The translations under genes and the position numbers were made by a program. Shown here in pieces: positions 46,166-54,735 of a stretch of 64,000 nt of DNA; within the stretch, counting starts at the first letter, position 1, and the number at the start of each line of letters is the position of its first letter. The stretch comes from Bacillota bacterium (GTDB lineage: Bacteria > Bacillota > Clostridia > Christensenellales > Christensenellaceae). The stretch is from contig JAEWMJ010000042.1 in NCBI GenBank assembly GCA_023393165.1, forward strand, positions 70,684 to 134,683. Reading direction: 5' to 3'. The notes under the pieces were generated by a model. It had not been told where the DNA came from. It did not search any database and saw only the letters and a program-made list of their open reading frames with translations.

Positions 46166-46195
46166 ATCCCCGGCAAGGGAAGCTTTGCCGGGGAT
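46166..46195 (+). terminator. Stem-loop after rhaB
   Basis: ATCCCCGGCAA (46166-46176) and TTGCCGGGGAT (46185-46195) form an 11-bp GC-rich stem with an 8-base loop. There is no strong T run, so termination may be partial. The rest of the 315-base gap up to 46403 is AT-rich without a gene. Confidence 0.65.
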
Positions 46196-46403
46196 GGGCG
46201 CTTTAAATTCTGATTGACATATAAATACCATTTTGAACTAAAAATTTAGATCCGTTATTTATACTTTTGCATGCGGCGCGTCCGCTTTCAGCTATTAAGA
46301 CAGCAAACGATTTTTATCTGCTTTTTTACTTCATTTAACTATTTTATTTGACTGAGCTTCCTTTGTTTGCTGCAAAAAATATGCAGTATTTAAGCAAAAA
46401 CGT

Positions 46404-46432
46404 TTGACAACGGATTAGATTAACGTTAAACT
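46404..46432 (+). promoter_or_regulatory. Promoter with overlapping TTAACGTTAA operator, glycerate kinase/lacI-1 operon
   Basis: TTGACA (46404-46409) and TAAACT (46427-46432) are 17 bases apart. A palindrome TTAACGTTAA at 46420-46429, part of the GTTTAACGTTAAAC class, overlaps the -10 element, so a bound repressor would block polymerase. Confidence 0.75.
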
Positions 46433-46461
46433 AAAAATATCAAAAACGGGAGTTGGTTGGT

Positions 46462-47601
46462 ATGATAAACAAAGTTGTGATTGCTCCTGATTCATTTAAG
46501 GGAACCATGTCGGCGGTCGAAATCTGCGATATTATCGAAAAAGCGTTTATAAAGCATTCCGCAGAGACACGCGTTGTCAAGATTCCTGTTGCAGACGGGG
46601 GAGAAGGCACCGTGGACGCGTATATTGCCGGGATTGGCGGAACGTACCGCACCCTGCAGGTTTCGGGGCCTATGGGAGACTCTGCTTCCGCCAGATACGG
46701 TGTGCTGCAGGTTGGCGGCACGGCTGTCATTGAGATGGCTGCAGCCTCCGGGCTTACGCTTGTGCACGGAAAACGGCGCCCAATGTCCGCGTCCACATTC
46801 GGCACAGGCCAGCTTCTTCTGGACGCCGCCAGGCACGGACATAATAAAATCATCCTCGGGATCGGCGGAAGCGCGACAAGCGACGGCGGTATCGGCGCGC
46901 TTTCGGCTTTGGGCGTACGCTTTCTGGATGAAAACGGCTGCGGCGTAACGCCGGACGCAAACGGACTCAGGTTTATACGCAGTATCGATTCGAGCCGGCT
47001 GGATCCGGCGATAAAAGACGTTGAAATCATCATTGCCTGTGACGTAACCAACCCGCTGGCGGGAAAAAACGGCGCCGCGCATGTCTACGGGCCGCAAAAA
47101 GGCGCTGACCCGGCAGAGGTGGAGATGATCGACGCGGGCCTTGTCCATTACAATGAGATATTAACGGAATATACCGGAATTGACCGTAAAGATCTGCCGG
47201 GAATGGGCGCTGCCGGGGGGATCGCCTTGTCGCTGGCGTCATTTTTGAATACGCGGATGGAATCCGGTATAGACCTGATACTTTCAATCGCGGATTTCGA
47301 CAGGCAGATTGCGGGTGCGGATTTTGTAATCACCGGCGAGGGTAAAGTGGACGGGCAAAGTGTACAGGGCAAGGTTTTGGCCGGAATTGCGAGGCGCGCC
47401 GCCAAAAAGAATGTCCCGGTTGTAGCGCTTGTGGGAGACGTGGGCGCGGATTATGAGCGCCTTTATGATATCGGAATCACTTCGATATTTTCAACCAACA
47501 GGGCTGCGGTGCCTTTCGAAACCGCGCGGAAGACCTGCCGGGAAGACTTGGGTTTTTTAATGGAATCGCTGCTTAAATTTTATTATCTGAAAAGACCGTA
47601 G
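46462..47601 (+). CDS. Glycerate kinase (GarK/GlxK type)
   Basis: The protein has 379 residues from ATG 46462 (CGGGAG upstream). Family marks: VVIAPDSFKGTMSAVEICDI at the start, IPVADGGEGTVDAYIAGIGG, IEMAAASGLTLV, STFGTGQLLLDAARHG, ILGIGGSATSDGGIGALSAL, IIACDVTNPLAGKNGAAHVYGPQKGA and ITGEGKVDGQSVQGK. It converts glycerate to a phosphoglycerate (2-phosphoglycerate in the GarK/GlxK class). It lies 19 bases before a LacI-type regulator, and its regulon partner at 61.8 kb encodes a likely tartronate semialdehyde reductase, which would supply the glycerate. Confidence 0.92.
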   Translation: MINKVVIAPDSFKGTMSAVEICDIIEKAFIKHSAETRVVKIPVADGGEGTVDAYIAGIGGTYRTLQVSGPMGDSASARYGVLQVGGTAVIEMAAASGLTLVHGKRRPMSASTFGTGQLLLDAARHGHNKIILGIGGSATSDGGIGALSALGVRFLDENGCGVTPDANGLRFIRSIDSSRLDPAIKDVEIIIACDVTNPLAGKNGAAHVYGPQKGADPAEVEMIDAGLVHYNEILTEYTGIDRKDLPGMGAAGGIALSLASFLNTRMESGIDLILSIADFDRQIAGADFVITGEGKVDGQSVQGKVLAGIARRAAKKNVPVVALVGDVGADYERLYDIGITSIFSTNRAAVPFETARKTCREDLGFLMESLLKFYYLKRP

Positions 47602-47620
47602 CGTGCCTTTGGAGGTTAAA

Positions 47621-48628
47621 ATGAAAAAAACCGTTACATTAAAATCAATTGCGGAAGAACTGAATATTTCGATTACCGCGGTATCCAAAGCGCTGCGCGG
47701 TGAAGGCAGCATCAGCAAGGAACTGACTTCCAAAATCAGAAAGCTGGCGGAGGATATGAACTATCAGCCAAATTCCATCGCGTCCAGCCTTCGTACCCGG
47801 CGTACAAAGACGCTTGGACTTGTGATATCGGACAGTACGTTTTCTTTTTTTGCGTCCATGATGGAAGGCATAGAAAAAACGGCGTCCGAGATGGGATACA
47901 GCATTATACTGTGCAACGCGCACTCAAGCGTTGAGAAAGAAAAGGAAGCGGTCCGGACGCTTGTAAACAAAAGAATAGACGGTCTTTTGCTGGCCGCATC
48001 CATGCTCACGTCCAGAAAGGACAAGGAGTTTCTGGATTCTTTTGAGATCCCGTATCTTTTTCTTGTACGGAAATGCGAATACGACGACGGCGACTATGTG
48101 GTCAACGACAACTATGAAGGCACATTCCAGATGATTGATTATCTTATAAAGACCGGAAGCAAGAAAATTTATTTTATCAATATTTCCAATACCATTACGA
48201 CGTTCCGGGAGAGAATGGAGGGGTACAGGGCTGCTCTTTCGGCAAACAATACCCCGTATAACGAAGAGATTGTCAGTAACGTGAAGCCGACTTTTGAAGA
48301 AGGGTACCATGCCATGAGCGCACTTCTGGCAAAAGAAGGCAAGGGAAATATCCATACCGTTTTCTGCGGATGCGATATGATTGCGGTGGGAGCCATGGAA
48401 CGGATACTGGAAGAAGGGCTCATAATACCTGAAGATATCCGCGTGGCCTCGTACGATGATATAGAGTTTGCCGCTCATCTGAGGGTCCCGCTTACTACCG
48501 TCCGGCAGCCTACCTATAAAATCGGCAAACTGGGGGCCGAGAAGCTGATAGAAAAGATTACAAACGAATCTGAAACGCATATCAATATGGTGATTAAGCC
48601 CGAACTCGTGCTGCGTCAGTCTACGTAA
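47621..48628 (+). CDS. LacI-family transcriptional regulator 1
   Basis: The protein has 335 residues from ATG 47621 (TTTGGAGGTT before it). The N-terminal helix-turn-helix reads LKSIAEELNISITAVSKALR with a hinge ending NSIASSLRTRRTKTLGLV. A periplasmic-binding-protein-like sensor domain follows (NKRIDGLLLAAS, DGDYVVNDNYEGTFQMIDYL, VFCGCDMIAVGAMERILEEG, VASYDDIEFAAHLRVPLTTV). It is co-transcribed with glycerate kinase behind a TTAACGTTAA operator, so it probably autoregulates and controls the other GTTTAACGTTAAAC-like sites in this region. The inducer is unknown. Confidence 0.92.
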   Translation: MKKTVTLKSIAEELNISITAVSKALRGEGSISKELTSKIRKLAEDMNYQPNSIASSLRTRRTKTLGLVISDSTFSFFASMMEGIEKTASEMGYSIILCNAHSSVEKEKEAVRTLVNKRIDGLLLAASMLTSRKDKEFLDSFEIPYLFLVRKCEYDDGDYVVNDNYEGTFQMIDYLIKTGSKKIYFINISNTITTFRERMEGYRAALSANNTPYNEEIVSNVKPTFEEGYHAMSALLAKEGKGNIHTVFCGCDMIAVGAMERILEEGLIIPEDIRVASYDDIEFAAHLRVPLTTVRQPTYKIGKLGAEKLIEKITNESETHINMVIKPELVLRQST

Positions 48629-48687
48629 TAAAATGGAAAAAGAGAGCAAAAATTGCCAAAATTTTATATTCTTTAAATTGACATCTG

Positions 48688-48734
48688 TTGACAAAGCCGG
48701 GGCAGGTTGCTACAATAGATAATGAAAGGTTTCA
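48688..48734 (+). promoter_or_regulatory. Promoter and operator of lacI-2
   Basis: TTGACA (48688-48693) and TACAAT (48711-48716) with a 17-base spacer. The palindrome-like TGAAAGGTTTCA at 48723-48734 covers the expected transcription start, the usual arrangement for autorepression. Confidence 0.85.
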
Positions 48735-48752
48735 AAATCTGCCGAGGTATTT

Positions 48753-49805
48753 ATGAAAAACAAAGAAAAAAAAATGGCTACCATAATCGACGTAGCAAAA
48801 GCTTCGGGCGTGTCGGTCGGTACGGTTTCTAACGTCCTGAACGGCACAGCAAAGGTGTCTGACGCTACGCAAAAAAAGGTGCTGGAAGCCATAGAAGAAT
48901 TGGATTTCCGGCCCAACGACATGGCGCGCAGCCTGCGTTTCACCAAATCGAAGCTCATCGGATTTTTAGCCCCGGATATCAATGAATTTTATAACAGCGT
49001 TGCAAAACACTTTGTAGAATATGCTTATCAGAGCGGATATACTGTTTTATATTCGGGATGCGGATATTCCCAGCAGCGCGAACGGGACCTTGTTGATCTT
49101 CTGCTGCAGAAAAGGGCGGAAGTGATCGTGGTGATCGGAGGCGGCTTTGATGACGAATACCTTTGCGATATGTATAACCGCGGAACAAAACTGTTGCTTC
49201 TAGACCGGCATATCGATAATTCGGGCATTCCTTCGGTTGAATTTGATAATGCCTCTACGGTGAGGAAACTGGTGGGCCTGCTGAAAAAAAGCGGACATAA
49301 CAAGATCGGCTTTATGTCCGAAACCATCTGCATGACAAACCTTGAAGACCGCTATCGCGGTTATGTCCGCGGGATCGTGGACATCAGGGCAGAACTCAAG
49401 GACGAGTACATCTATATCTCGGACGAACTGCAGCTGAATAAAAAAGTGAACGCTTACAGCGCAATGAAACAGCTGCTTAAAACAAGAAAGCTGGAAGAAC
49501 TGCCCGATGTTTTCGTGGTTACTTCAGACTATGTAGCGGTGGGCATGATGGACGCGATCCATGAATTCGGCCTTAAGATACCCGAGGACATAGGTGTGAC
49601 GGGTTTCGATAATTCTGTTATATGCGAGTATCTGACGCCGTCCCTGACGACAATTGAACAGGATGTAAAGAAAATGGGAGAGATCGCCTGGAATATTGCG
49701 CAGGATATCATTAACGATTCGCTGAAAAGCAGCGAGCGGATATTGCTTCCACAAAAACTTGTCGTAAGAAATTCAACAAAAATAAAAAATACTATTGCAA
49801 TTTAA
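48753..49805 (+). CDS. LacI-family transcriptional regulator 2 (probable rhamnose repressor)
   Basis: The protein has 350 residues. Helix-turn-helix ATIIDVAKASGVSVGTVSNV with hinge NDMARSLRFTKSKLIGFLAP; sensor domain with LQKRAEVIVVIGGG, LLLLDRHIDNSGIPSVEFDN, DVFVVTSDYVAVGMMDAIHE and IGVTGFDNSVICEYLTPSLTT. The TGAAA-NN-TTTCA site in its own promoter recurs three times before L-rhamnose isomerase immediately downstream and once before the aldolase/rhamnulokinase operon. It is therefore the likely regulator of L-rhamnose catabolism. Confidence 0.92.
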   Translation: MKNKEKKMATIIDVAKASGVSVGTVSNVLNGTAKVSDATQKKVLEAIEELDFRPNDMARSLRFTKSKLIGFLAPDINEFYNSVAKHFVEYAYQSGYTVLYSGCGYSQQRERDLVDLLLQKRAEVIVVIGGGFDDEYLCDMYNRGTKLLLLDRHIDNSGIPSVEFDNASTVRKLVGLLKKSGHNKIGFMSETICMTNLEDRYRGYVRGIVDIRAELKDEYIYISDELQLNKKVNAYSAMKQLLKTRKLEELPDVFVVTSDYVAVGMMDAIHEFGLKIPEDIGVTGFDNSVICEYLTPSLTTIEQDVKKMGEIAWNIAQDIINDSLKSSERILLPQKLVVRNSTKIKNTIAI

Positions 49806-49838
49806 AAAAAAATATTGTACACTTATCTCACAATATTA

Positions 49839-49977
49839 TGAAAGGTTTCAAAAAATAATTGAAAGCTTTCATAGAAAAAAAAAACTCAATAACAATAAAT
49901 TATTCTACAGAAAATAACTTAATACAAAGAATTAAAAACAAAGACCTTTTATTAATCAATAAAATTGAAACCTTTCA
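49839..49977. promoter_or_regulatory. Three LacI-type operators before rhaA
   Basis: TGAAAGGTTTCA at 49839-49850, the perfect palindrome TGAAAGCTTTCA at 49860-49871, and TGAAACCTTTCA at 49966-49977, just before the ribosome site. The first two are centred 21 bp apart, two helical turns, which allows side-by-side binding. The third is 106 bp further on and could allow a loop. I could not fix the promoter hexamers in this very AT-rich stretch. Confidence 0.8.
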
Positions 49978-49992
49978 AAATAGGAGATAGTT

Positions 49993-51255
49993 ATGACAAA
50001 CATTAAAAGCGGCTATGAATATGCAAAAGAATGTTATGCCAGGATAGGGGTTGATGTGGATGAGGCTGTCAGAATTTTAGATGCAACGCCCATTTCCATT
50101 CACTGCTGGCAGGGGGATGATGTAACCGGCTTTGAAAAAATCCAGGAAAGGCTTACCGGGGGCATTCAGACAACCGGAAACTATCCCGGAAAGGCAAGGA
50201 ATGCGGCAGAATTGCGCCAGGACCTTGACAAAATGCTTTCCCTGATCCCCGGCACCAAGAAAGTAAACATTCATGCAAGTTACCTGGAATCCGGCGGCAA
50301 AAAAGTAGACCGTGATGAGATATTACCTGAATACTATGATAACTGGATTGAATGGGCGGCAGGAAATAATATCGGTCTTGATTTTAATTCCACTTCTTTC
50401 TCACATCCTCTGGGTGAAGACGGATTTACGCTTTCACACAAAAACAGGAAAACACGCGATTTCTGGATAGAACATCATAAAAGAACCAGAACGGTTTCCG
50501 ATTATATCGGCAGGAAACTAGGCAAAGTATGCATCAACGACATTTGGGTCCATGACGGCGAAAAGGAAGTGCCTGTGGATACGCTTTCACCCCGCCTGCG
50601 CTTAAAAGATTCGCTTGACCAGGTGCTGGCGGAAAAAATGGATGAAAAATATCATCTGGACGCCCTTGAAAGCAAGCTCTTCGGTATTGGGAGCGAATGC
50701 TATGTTGTTGGATCGCATGATTTTTATGTAACCTATGTGGCGAAAAGGAACGACGTACTGCTGTGTATGGATACGGGGCATTACCATCCGACCGAAAAAG
50801 TATCGGGAAAGGTTTCAGCGCTCCTGCCTTATTTCAAGGGACTCTTGCTGCACGTGTCGCGCCCGGAACGCTGGGACAGCGACCATGTAACGGCATTTGA
50901 TGATGAAACGCAGGCTTTGATGCGTGAAATTGTAAAATGCGATGCGCTTTCCCGGGTACATATCGCGACCGATTATTTTGATGCATCTATCAACAGGATC
51001 GTCGCATGGGTGGTAGGCGTGCGCAATACACAGAAAGCGCTGCTGGAAGCATTACTGATGCCTGTTTCTAATTTAATGAAAATTGAATTTGAAAATGATT
51101 TTTCAACCAGACTTGCAATGACTGAAGAACTCAAAACAATGCCCTTCGGTGCTGTGTGGGACTATTATCTGGAGACAAAAAACCTGCCCGCAGGTTTTGA
51201 CTGGATCGACGAAGTGAAAAAATACGAGTCTGAAGTCCAATTGAAAAGAGGATAA
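49993..51255 (+). CDS. rhaA: L-rhamnose isomerase
   Basis: The protein has 420 residues, the normal RhaA length. ATPISIHCWQGDDVTGFE, TGGIQTTGNYPGKARNAAEL, VNIHASYLESGG, GLDFNSTSFSHPL, KVCINDIWVHDGEKEVPVD and LLCMDTGHYHPTEKVSGKVS are characteristic, and the metal ligands (Glu/Asp/His) lie in the IWVHDG and DTGHYHP segments. It interconverts L-rhamnose and L-rhamnulose. Three operators precede it and rhaM follows 4 bases later. Kinase and aldolase are in a separate operon 4 to 8 kb upstream with a matching operator. Confidence 0.95.
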   Translation: MTNIKSGYEYAKECYARIGVDVDEAVRILDATPISIHCWQGDDVTGFEKIQERLTGGIQTTGNYPGKARNAAELRQDLDKMLSLIPGTKKVNIHASYLESGGKKVDRDEILPEYYDNWIEWAAGNNIGLDFNSTSFSHPLGEDGFTLSHKNRKTRDFWIEHHKRTRTVSDYIGRKLGKVCINDIWVHDGEKEVPVDTLSPRLRLKDSLDQVLAEKMDEKYHLDALESKLFGIGSECYVVGSHDFYVTYVAKRNDVLLCMDTGHYHPTEKVSGKVSALLPYFKGLLLHVSRPERWDSDHVTAFDDETQALMREIVKCDALSRVHIATDYFDASINRIVAWVVGVRNTQKALLEALLMPVSNLMKIEFENDFSTRLAMTEELKTMPFGAVWDYYLETKNLPAGFDWIDEVKKYESEVQLKRG

Positions 51256-51259
51256 GGCT

Positions 51260-51592
51260 ATGAGGAAATATCTTTGCGTTATAGAAATAAAACCGGAATT
51301 TGAAAAAGAGTATATTGCAATTCATTTAAATCCCTGGCGGGAAATGCTTGAAGCGATAAGGGACGCCGGATATACGAATGAAGCGCTGTTTTATTACAAG
51401 AACCAGTCTATTATTTATCTGGAATGTCCCGATGATACCACGCATGAGGAATGCAACGTAAAATTGCGTTCTACCGACGTATGCAAAAGATGGGATATCA
51501 CAGTCTGCCCGTGGTTTGCAGCAGAGCCGCAAATGTGCGAGAAAATATTTGATTTGAACCAGCAATTAGGGAAGGGACTGCGCCCTGACTGA
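51260..51592 (+). CDS. rhaM: L-rhamnose mutarotase
   Basis: The protein has 110 residues, the usual length of RhaM/YiiL. It is a ferredoxin-like fold with YLCVIEIKPEFEKEYIAIHL at the start, TNEALFYYKNQSIIYLECPD in the middle and WDITVCPWFA near the end; the His in IHLNPW and the Tyr in FYYKN fall at the conserved substrate-contacting positions. It interconverts alpha and beta anomers of L-rhamnose for the isomerase. It is co-transcribed with rhaA. Confidence 0.92.
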   Translation: MRKYLCVIEIKPEFEKEYIAIHLNPWREMLEAIRDAGYTNEALFYYKNQSIIYLECPDDTTHEECNVKLRSTDVCKRWDITVCPWFAAEPQMCEKIFDLNQQLGKGLRPD

Positions 51593-51615
51593 TAATGGAA
51601 AATGATAAAAAAACA

Positions 51616-51659
51616 TTGACAATTTATTATACTATGGTAGAATGGGTTTAACGTTAAAC
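51616..51659 (+). promoter_or_regulatory. Promoter and perfect 14-bp operator of the ABC transporter operon
   Basis: TTGACA (51616-51621) and TAGAAT (51638-51643), 16 bases apart. The perfect palindrome GTTTAACGTTAAAC follows at 51646-51659, covering the start site. A partial copy (AAACGTTAAAC) lies near 51747-51757. Confidence 0.85.
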
Positions 51660-51845
51660 ATGAAATGAAACCTCGAACGCAGGTAAAAAATAGCAATAAA
51701 ATTAGAAAATAATACCTTTTAAAGATAAAAAAATACAAGAAAAAGAAAACGTTAAACCTGATTGTACATACGAATTTCATTTGCCCTGCCCGGATAAAGG
51801 CAGGCAATAAGCCCATAGAAAAACAAAAAAATAGGAGGAAGAAAT

Positions 51846-53072
51846 ATGAAAAAATTATCTGTATTGGTAGCGGTCGTTTTGGTTGCGCTCATGGTTTTTT
51901 CGGCTTGCTCGACGCCTGCGGCTCAAGAATCGTCCGCGGCACCTGCTTCGTCGGCTGCGCCAGCGTCATCTGAGGCTGCAGCTCCGGCTTCATCCGAAGC
52001 GGCTGCAAGCGAATCTGCTGCACCGGCTGAATCGGCTGCTACTGCTGAAGACGCGGCGGCGAAACAGGCTAAATCCGATGCGCTTGTAAAACAGCTGCAG
52101 GATGAAGCTGCTGCCAGCGACAACAGCGACGTCGTTATCGGTTATAATGCGGGATCCGACTCGATCGAATTCTTCACCAACGTTTATGGCGGCCTCCAAG
52201 CTCAGGCTGCGAAATACGGCACAAAGCTGCTGTATGCATGCTCGCAGTTCGATGCGGAGCAGATCATCCCCAAAGTGGAAACCTTGCTGATGCAGGGTGC
52301 GCAGGTTGTTATCGACTTCAACGTAAACTCTGAAATCGGCGGAAACCTTGTTGACATCGTAAAAGAAAAAGGCGCTAAAGGTGTAATCGGCATTGATGTT
52401 GAATATTACTCCTCTAACGGTACCGACAGAGCATGGTTTATGGGCGCTAACAACCAGGTAGCCGGCGAACTTTGCGGCCAGGCGATTGCTGATTATGTAA
52501 AAGCAAACAAAGACGGCAAACTCGAAAAACTCGTTCTTTTCTTCAATTCTGAAAACGGCGACGAAGTGAAAAAGAGAATGGGCGGCGCTATTCAGGGCTT
52601 GGAAAAAGCAGGCATTACTCTGACCGAAGACCAGATTGAATGGATCGACATGGGCGGCGGTGGATCCGATACCACAATTCAAGGTAAGGATAAATTCTCC
52701 GCTTGGCTGACAGCTCATCCCGATGTACACAGCGTAGCGGTTGTAGCAGTAAATGACGAGACAACACAGGGCGTTTTCGCGGCTGCTGAAACCGCCGGCA
52801 GAACTGACGACTGCATACTGGCTTCTCATAACGTTTCCCAGCAGTTTATCGAACAGGCCAAAAAGGGCGGAGCTCCGTGCTGGGTTGGCTCGGTTGGATA
52901 CTATCCTGAGAGATACGGCGAATACATCATCCCGATGGCTATCGCAATGGCTCATGACAGCAAACTGATCGACATGAATCAAAACATCACAATGAATCAC
53001 GTATTCGTAACACAGGATATGGTTCCTGATTATGAATCTGCTTACAATGAATATACAGCTGATTGGAAATAA
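51846..53072 (+). CDS. Sugar ABC transporter substrate-binding lipoprotein
   Basis: The protein has 408 residues. The signal peptide ends VFSAC with Cys21 lipidated. Residues 22-75 are an Ala/Ser/Pro/Glu low-complexity linker of tandem repeats. The type I periplasmic-binding fold (RbsB/RhaS class) follows: VVIGYNAGSDSIEFFTNVYG, IIPKVETLLMQGAQVVIDFN, GVIGIDVEYYSS, FMGANNQVAGELCGQAIADY and VHSVAVVAVNDETTQGVFAA. It captures a sugar outside the membrane for the RbsA/RbsC-like parts downstream. Its operator matches those of the UroD operon, so the ligand may be the substrate of that pathway rather than free rhamnose. Confidence 0.92.
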   Translation: MKKLSVLVAVVLVALMVFSACSTPAAQESSAAPASSAAPASSEAAAPASSEAAASESAAPAESAATAEDAAAKQAKSDALVKQLQDEAAASDNSDVVIGYNAGSDSIEFFTNVYGGLQAQAAKYGTKLLYACSQFDAEQIIPKVETLLMQGAQVVIDFNVNSEIGGNLVDIVKEKGAKGVIGIDVEYYSSNGTDRAWFMGANNQVAGELCGQAIADYVKANKDGKLEKLVLFFNSENGDEVKKRMGGAIQGLEKAGITLTEDQIEWIDMGGGGSDTTIQGKDKFSAWLTAHPDVHSVAVVAVNDETTQGVFAAAETAGRTDDCILASHNVSQQFIEQAKKGGAPCWVGSVGYYPERYGEYIIPMAIAMAHDSKLIDMNQNITMNHVFVTQDMVPDYESAYNEYTADWK

Positions 53073-53107
53073 GGTCATTCTGTAAAAACAAAAACGATTT
53101 GTTAGTG

Positions 53108-53138
53108 AATTGCCGCCGCTTTACGGCGGCGGCAATTT
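53108..53138 (+). terminator. GC-rich stem-loop between binding protein and ATPase genes
   Basis: AATTGCCGCCG (53108-53118) pairs with CGGCGGCAATT (53127-53137) across an 8-base loop, followed only by TGTTA. The weak T tract suggests a partial terminator or an RNA-stabilising hairpin that keeps the binding protein more abundant than the membrane components. Confidence 0.75.
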
Positions 53139-53232
53139 GTTATCAGAGTCCCCCGGAAAAGCTAATGACTTCTTGGGGTGGTAGTGTAAAAGTAAGCCGT
53201 ATCATAATCAGCGGGCTTATGAGGGAGAAAAT

Positions 53233-54735
53233 ATGAGTAATGAATATAGACTTCAAATGAAGAGTATTACCAAACAATTTCCCGGCGTTTTGGCTTTGGA
53301 TAATGTCAATCTGGAGGTAAAAGCAGGCGAGGTTCTATCCATCATCGGTGAGAACGGCGCCGGAAAGTCTACGTTGATGAAGATATTGTCCGGTGCGCTT
53401 GCCGTCGAGAAAGGTGAAATATACCTGGATGGTGAAATTGTCCCGCCTGAAAAGACTCCCAAAGACAGACTTGATATGGGTATTGCGATCATCTATCAGG
53501 AGCTGAATTATCTGGATGAAATGACGATCGCAGAAAATCTTTTTATGGGCAATTTGCCTCTTAAGGGCAAAGTTATAAAAACAGTGGATTATAAAAAATT
53601 ATGGCATGATGCAAAGGCATTGTTGACTAAATTTGATTTGCCATATGATCCGTTTACAATGGTTGGAAATTTAACAGTTGCGGAAAAGCAAATGGTTGAA
53701 ATATTAAGAGCAGTTTCCAAAAACTTAAAAGTACTGGTTATGGACGAACCGACCTCCGCACTTTCTGAAACGGAGATACAAAGACTATACTCCCTGATCA
53801 GGGAACTTGCATCTAAAGGCGTTTCCATATTATATATTTCGCATAAGCTTGACGAAGTTTTTACTATTTCGGACAAGGTTCAGGTGATGAGGGACGGCCA
53901 GCGCGTTGCGTATCATAGCATTAAAGAGGTCAATACGGAAAAACTGGTTGAATTGATGGTCGGACGCGAAATAGCCGATATGTATCCCAAGGAAGTTGCT
54001 GAAATAGGCGATGTTGTGCTGGAGGTTAAAAACCTGAGCTGCCAGATAGCCAAAGATGTAAGCTTTAACGTGCGTAGCGGCGAGATATTAGGCCTGTTCG
54101 GATTGATTGGTTCCGGGAGAACGGAAGCCGTGGAAGGTCTTATCGGAAAACGCTTCATGTCGTGCGGGTCCATCTACATGGACGGCAAGAATGTCAAAAT
54201 AGACAGTCCTATTATGGCTAAGAAAATGGGTATTGCCTATGTATCCAGCGACAGAAAAAAAGAAGGCCTTGTACTCATCCATAGTGTTCTCAATAATATC
54301 AGCGTTACCGCCATAGATGATTTGACAAAAGGATTGGTAGTCAACAGGGAAAAAGAATTGGCGCTTGTTAATGAATGGATCGGCAAGTTAAGCATCAAGA
54401 CACCTTCTCCCCATGTGCAGACAGATTCTCTCAGCGGCGGCAACCAGCAAAAAATCGTTATTGCAAAGTGGCTTTTGGTGAATCCGAAGGTTCTTATATT
54501 AAACGAACCTACAAGAGGAATCGACGTCGGAGCAAAAGTTGAAATATACAAAATTATGGAAGAACTTTGCAAAAAGGGCATAGCTGTTATAATGGTATCT
54601 TCCGAACTGCCGGAAACTATAGGTATAGCGGACAGAATACTCGTTTTTAAAGACGGAAATATCAGGGGCGAATTTAAACGGAGCGAATTTACTCAAAAAG
54701 ACATATTACAGATAGCCGTAGGAGGGGAACAATGA
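53233..54735 (+). CDS. Sugar ABC transporter ATP-binding protein (RbsA/MglA class)
   Basis: The protein has 500 residues and holds two tandem ABC domains. First: Walker A GENGAGKST near residue 38, ELNYLDEMTIAENLFMG, LTVAEKQMVEILRA and Walker B VLVMDEPTSAL. Second: degenerate Walker A GLIGSGRTEAVEG, YVSSDRKKEGL, LSGGNQQKIVIAKWL and VLILNEPTRGIDVG. This asymmetric pair is the hallmark of ribose/galactose/rhamnose-type importers. The gene overlaps the permease start by 4 bases. Confidence 0.95.
   Translation: MSNEYRLQMKSITKQFPGVLALDNVNLEVKAGEVLSIIGENGAGKSTLMKILSGALAVEKGEIYLDGEIVPPEKTPKDRLDMGIAIIYQELNYLDEMTIAENLFMGNLPLKGKVIKTVDYKKLWHDAKALLTKFDLPYDPFTMVGNLTVAEKQMVEILRAVSKNLKVLVMDEPTSALSETEIQRLYSLIRELASKGVSILYISHKLDEVFTISDKVQVMRDGQRVAYHSIKEVNTEKLVELMVGREIADMYPKEVAEIGDVVLEVKNLSCQIAKDVSFNVRSGEILGLFGLIGSGRTEAVEGLIGKRFMSCGSIYMDGKNVKIDSPIMAKKMGIAYVSSDRKKEGLVLIHSVLNNISVTAIDDLTKGLVVNREKELALVNEWIGKLSIKTPSPHVQTDSLSGGNQQKIVIAKWLLVNPKVLILNEPTRGIDVGAKVEIYKIMEELCKKGIAVIMVSSELPETIGIADRILVFKDGNIRGEFKRSEFTQKDILQIAVGGEQ

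Noticed and set aside
51990..53078. Open frame of 362 codons on the minus strand opposite the sugar-binding lipoprotein
   Set aside because: It mirrors a well-supported gene, has no ribosome site and shows no known fold.
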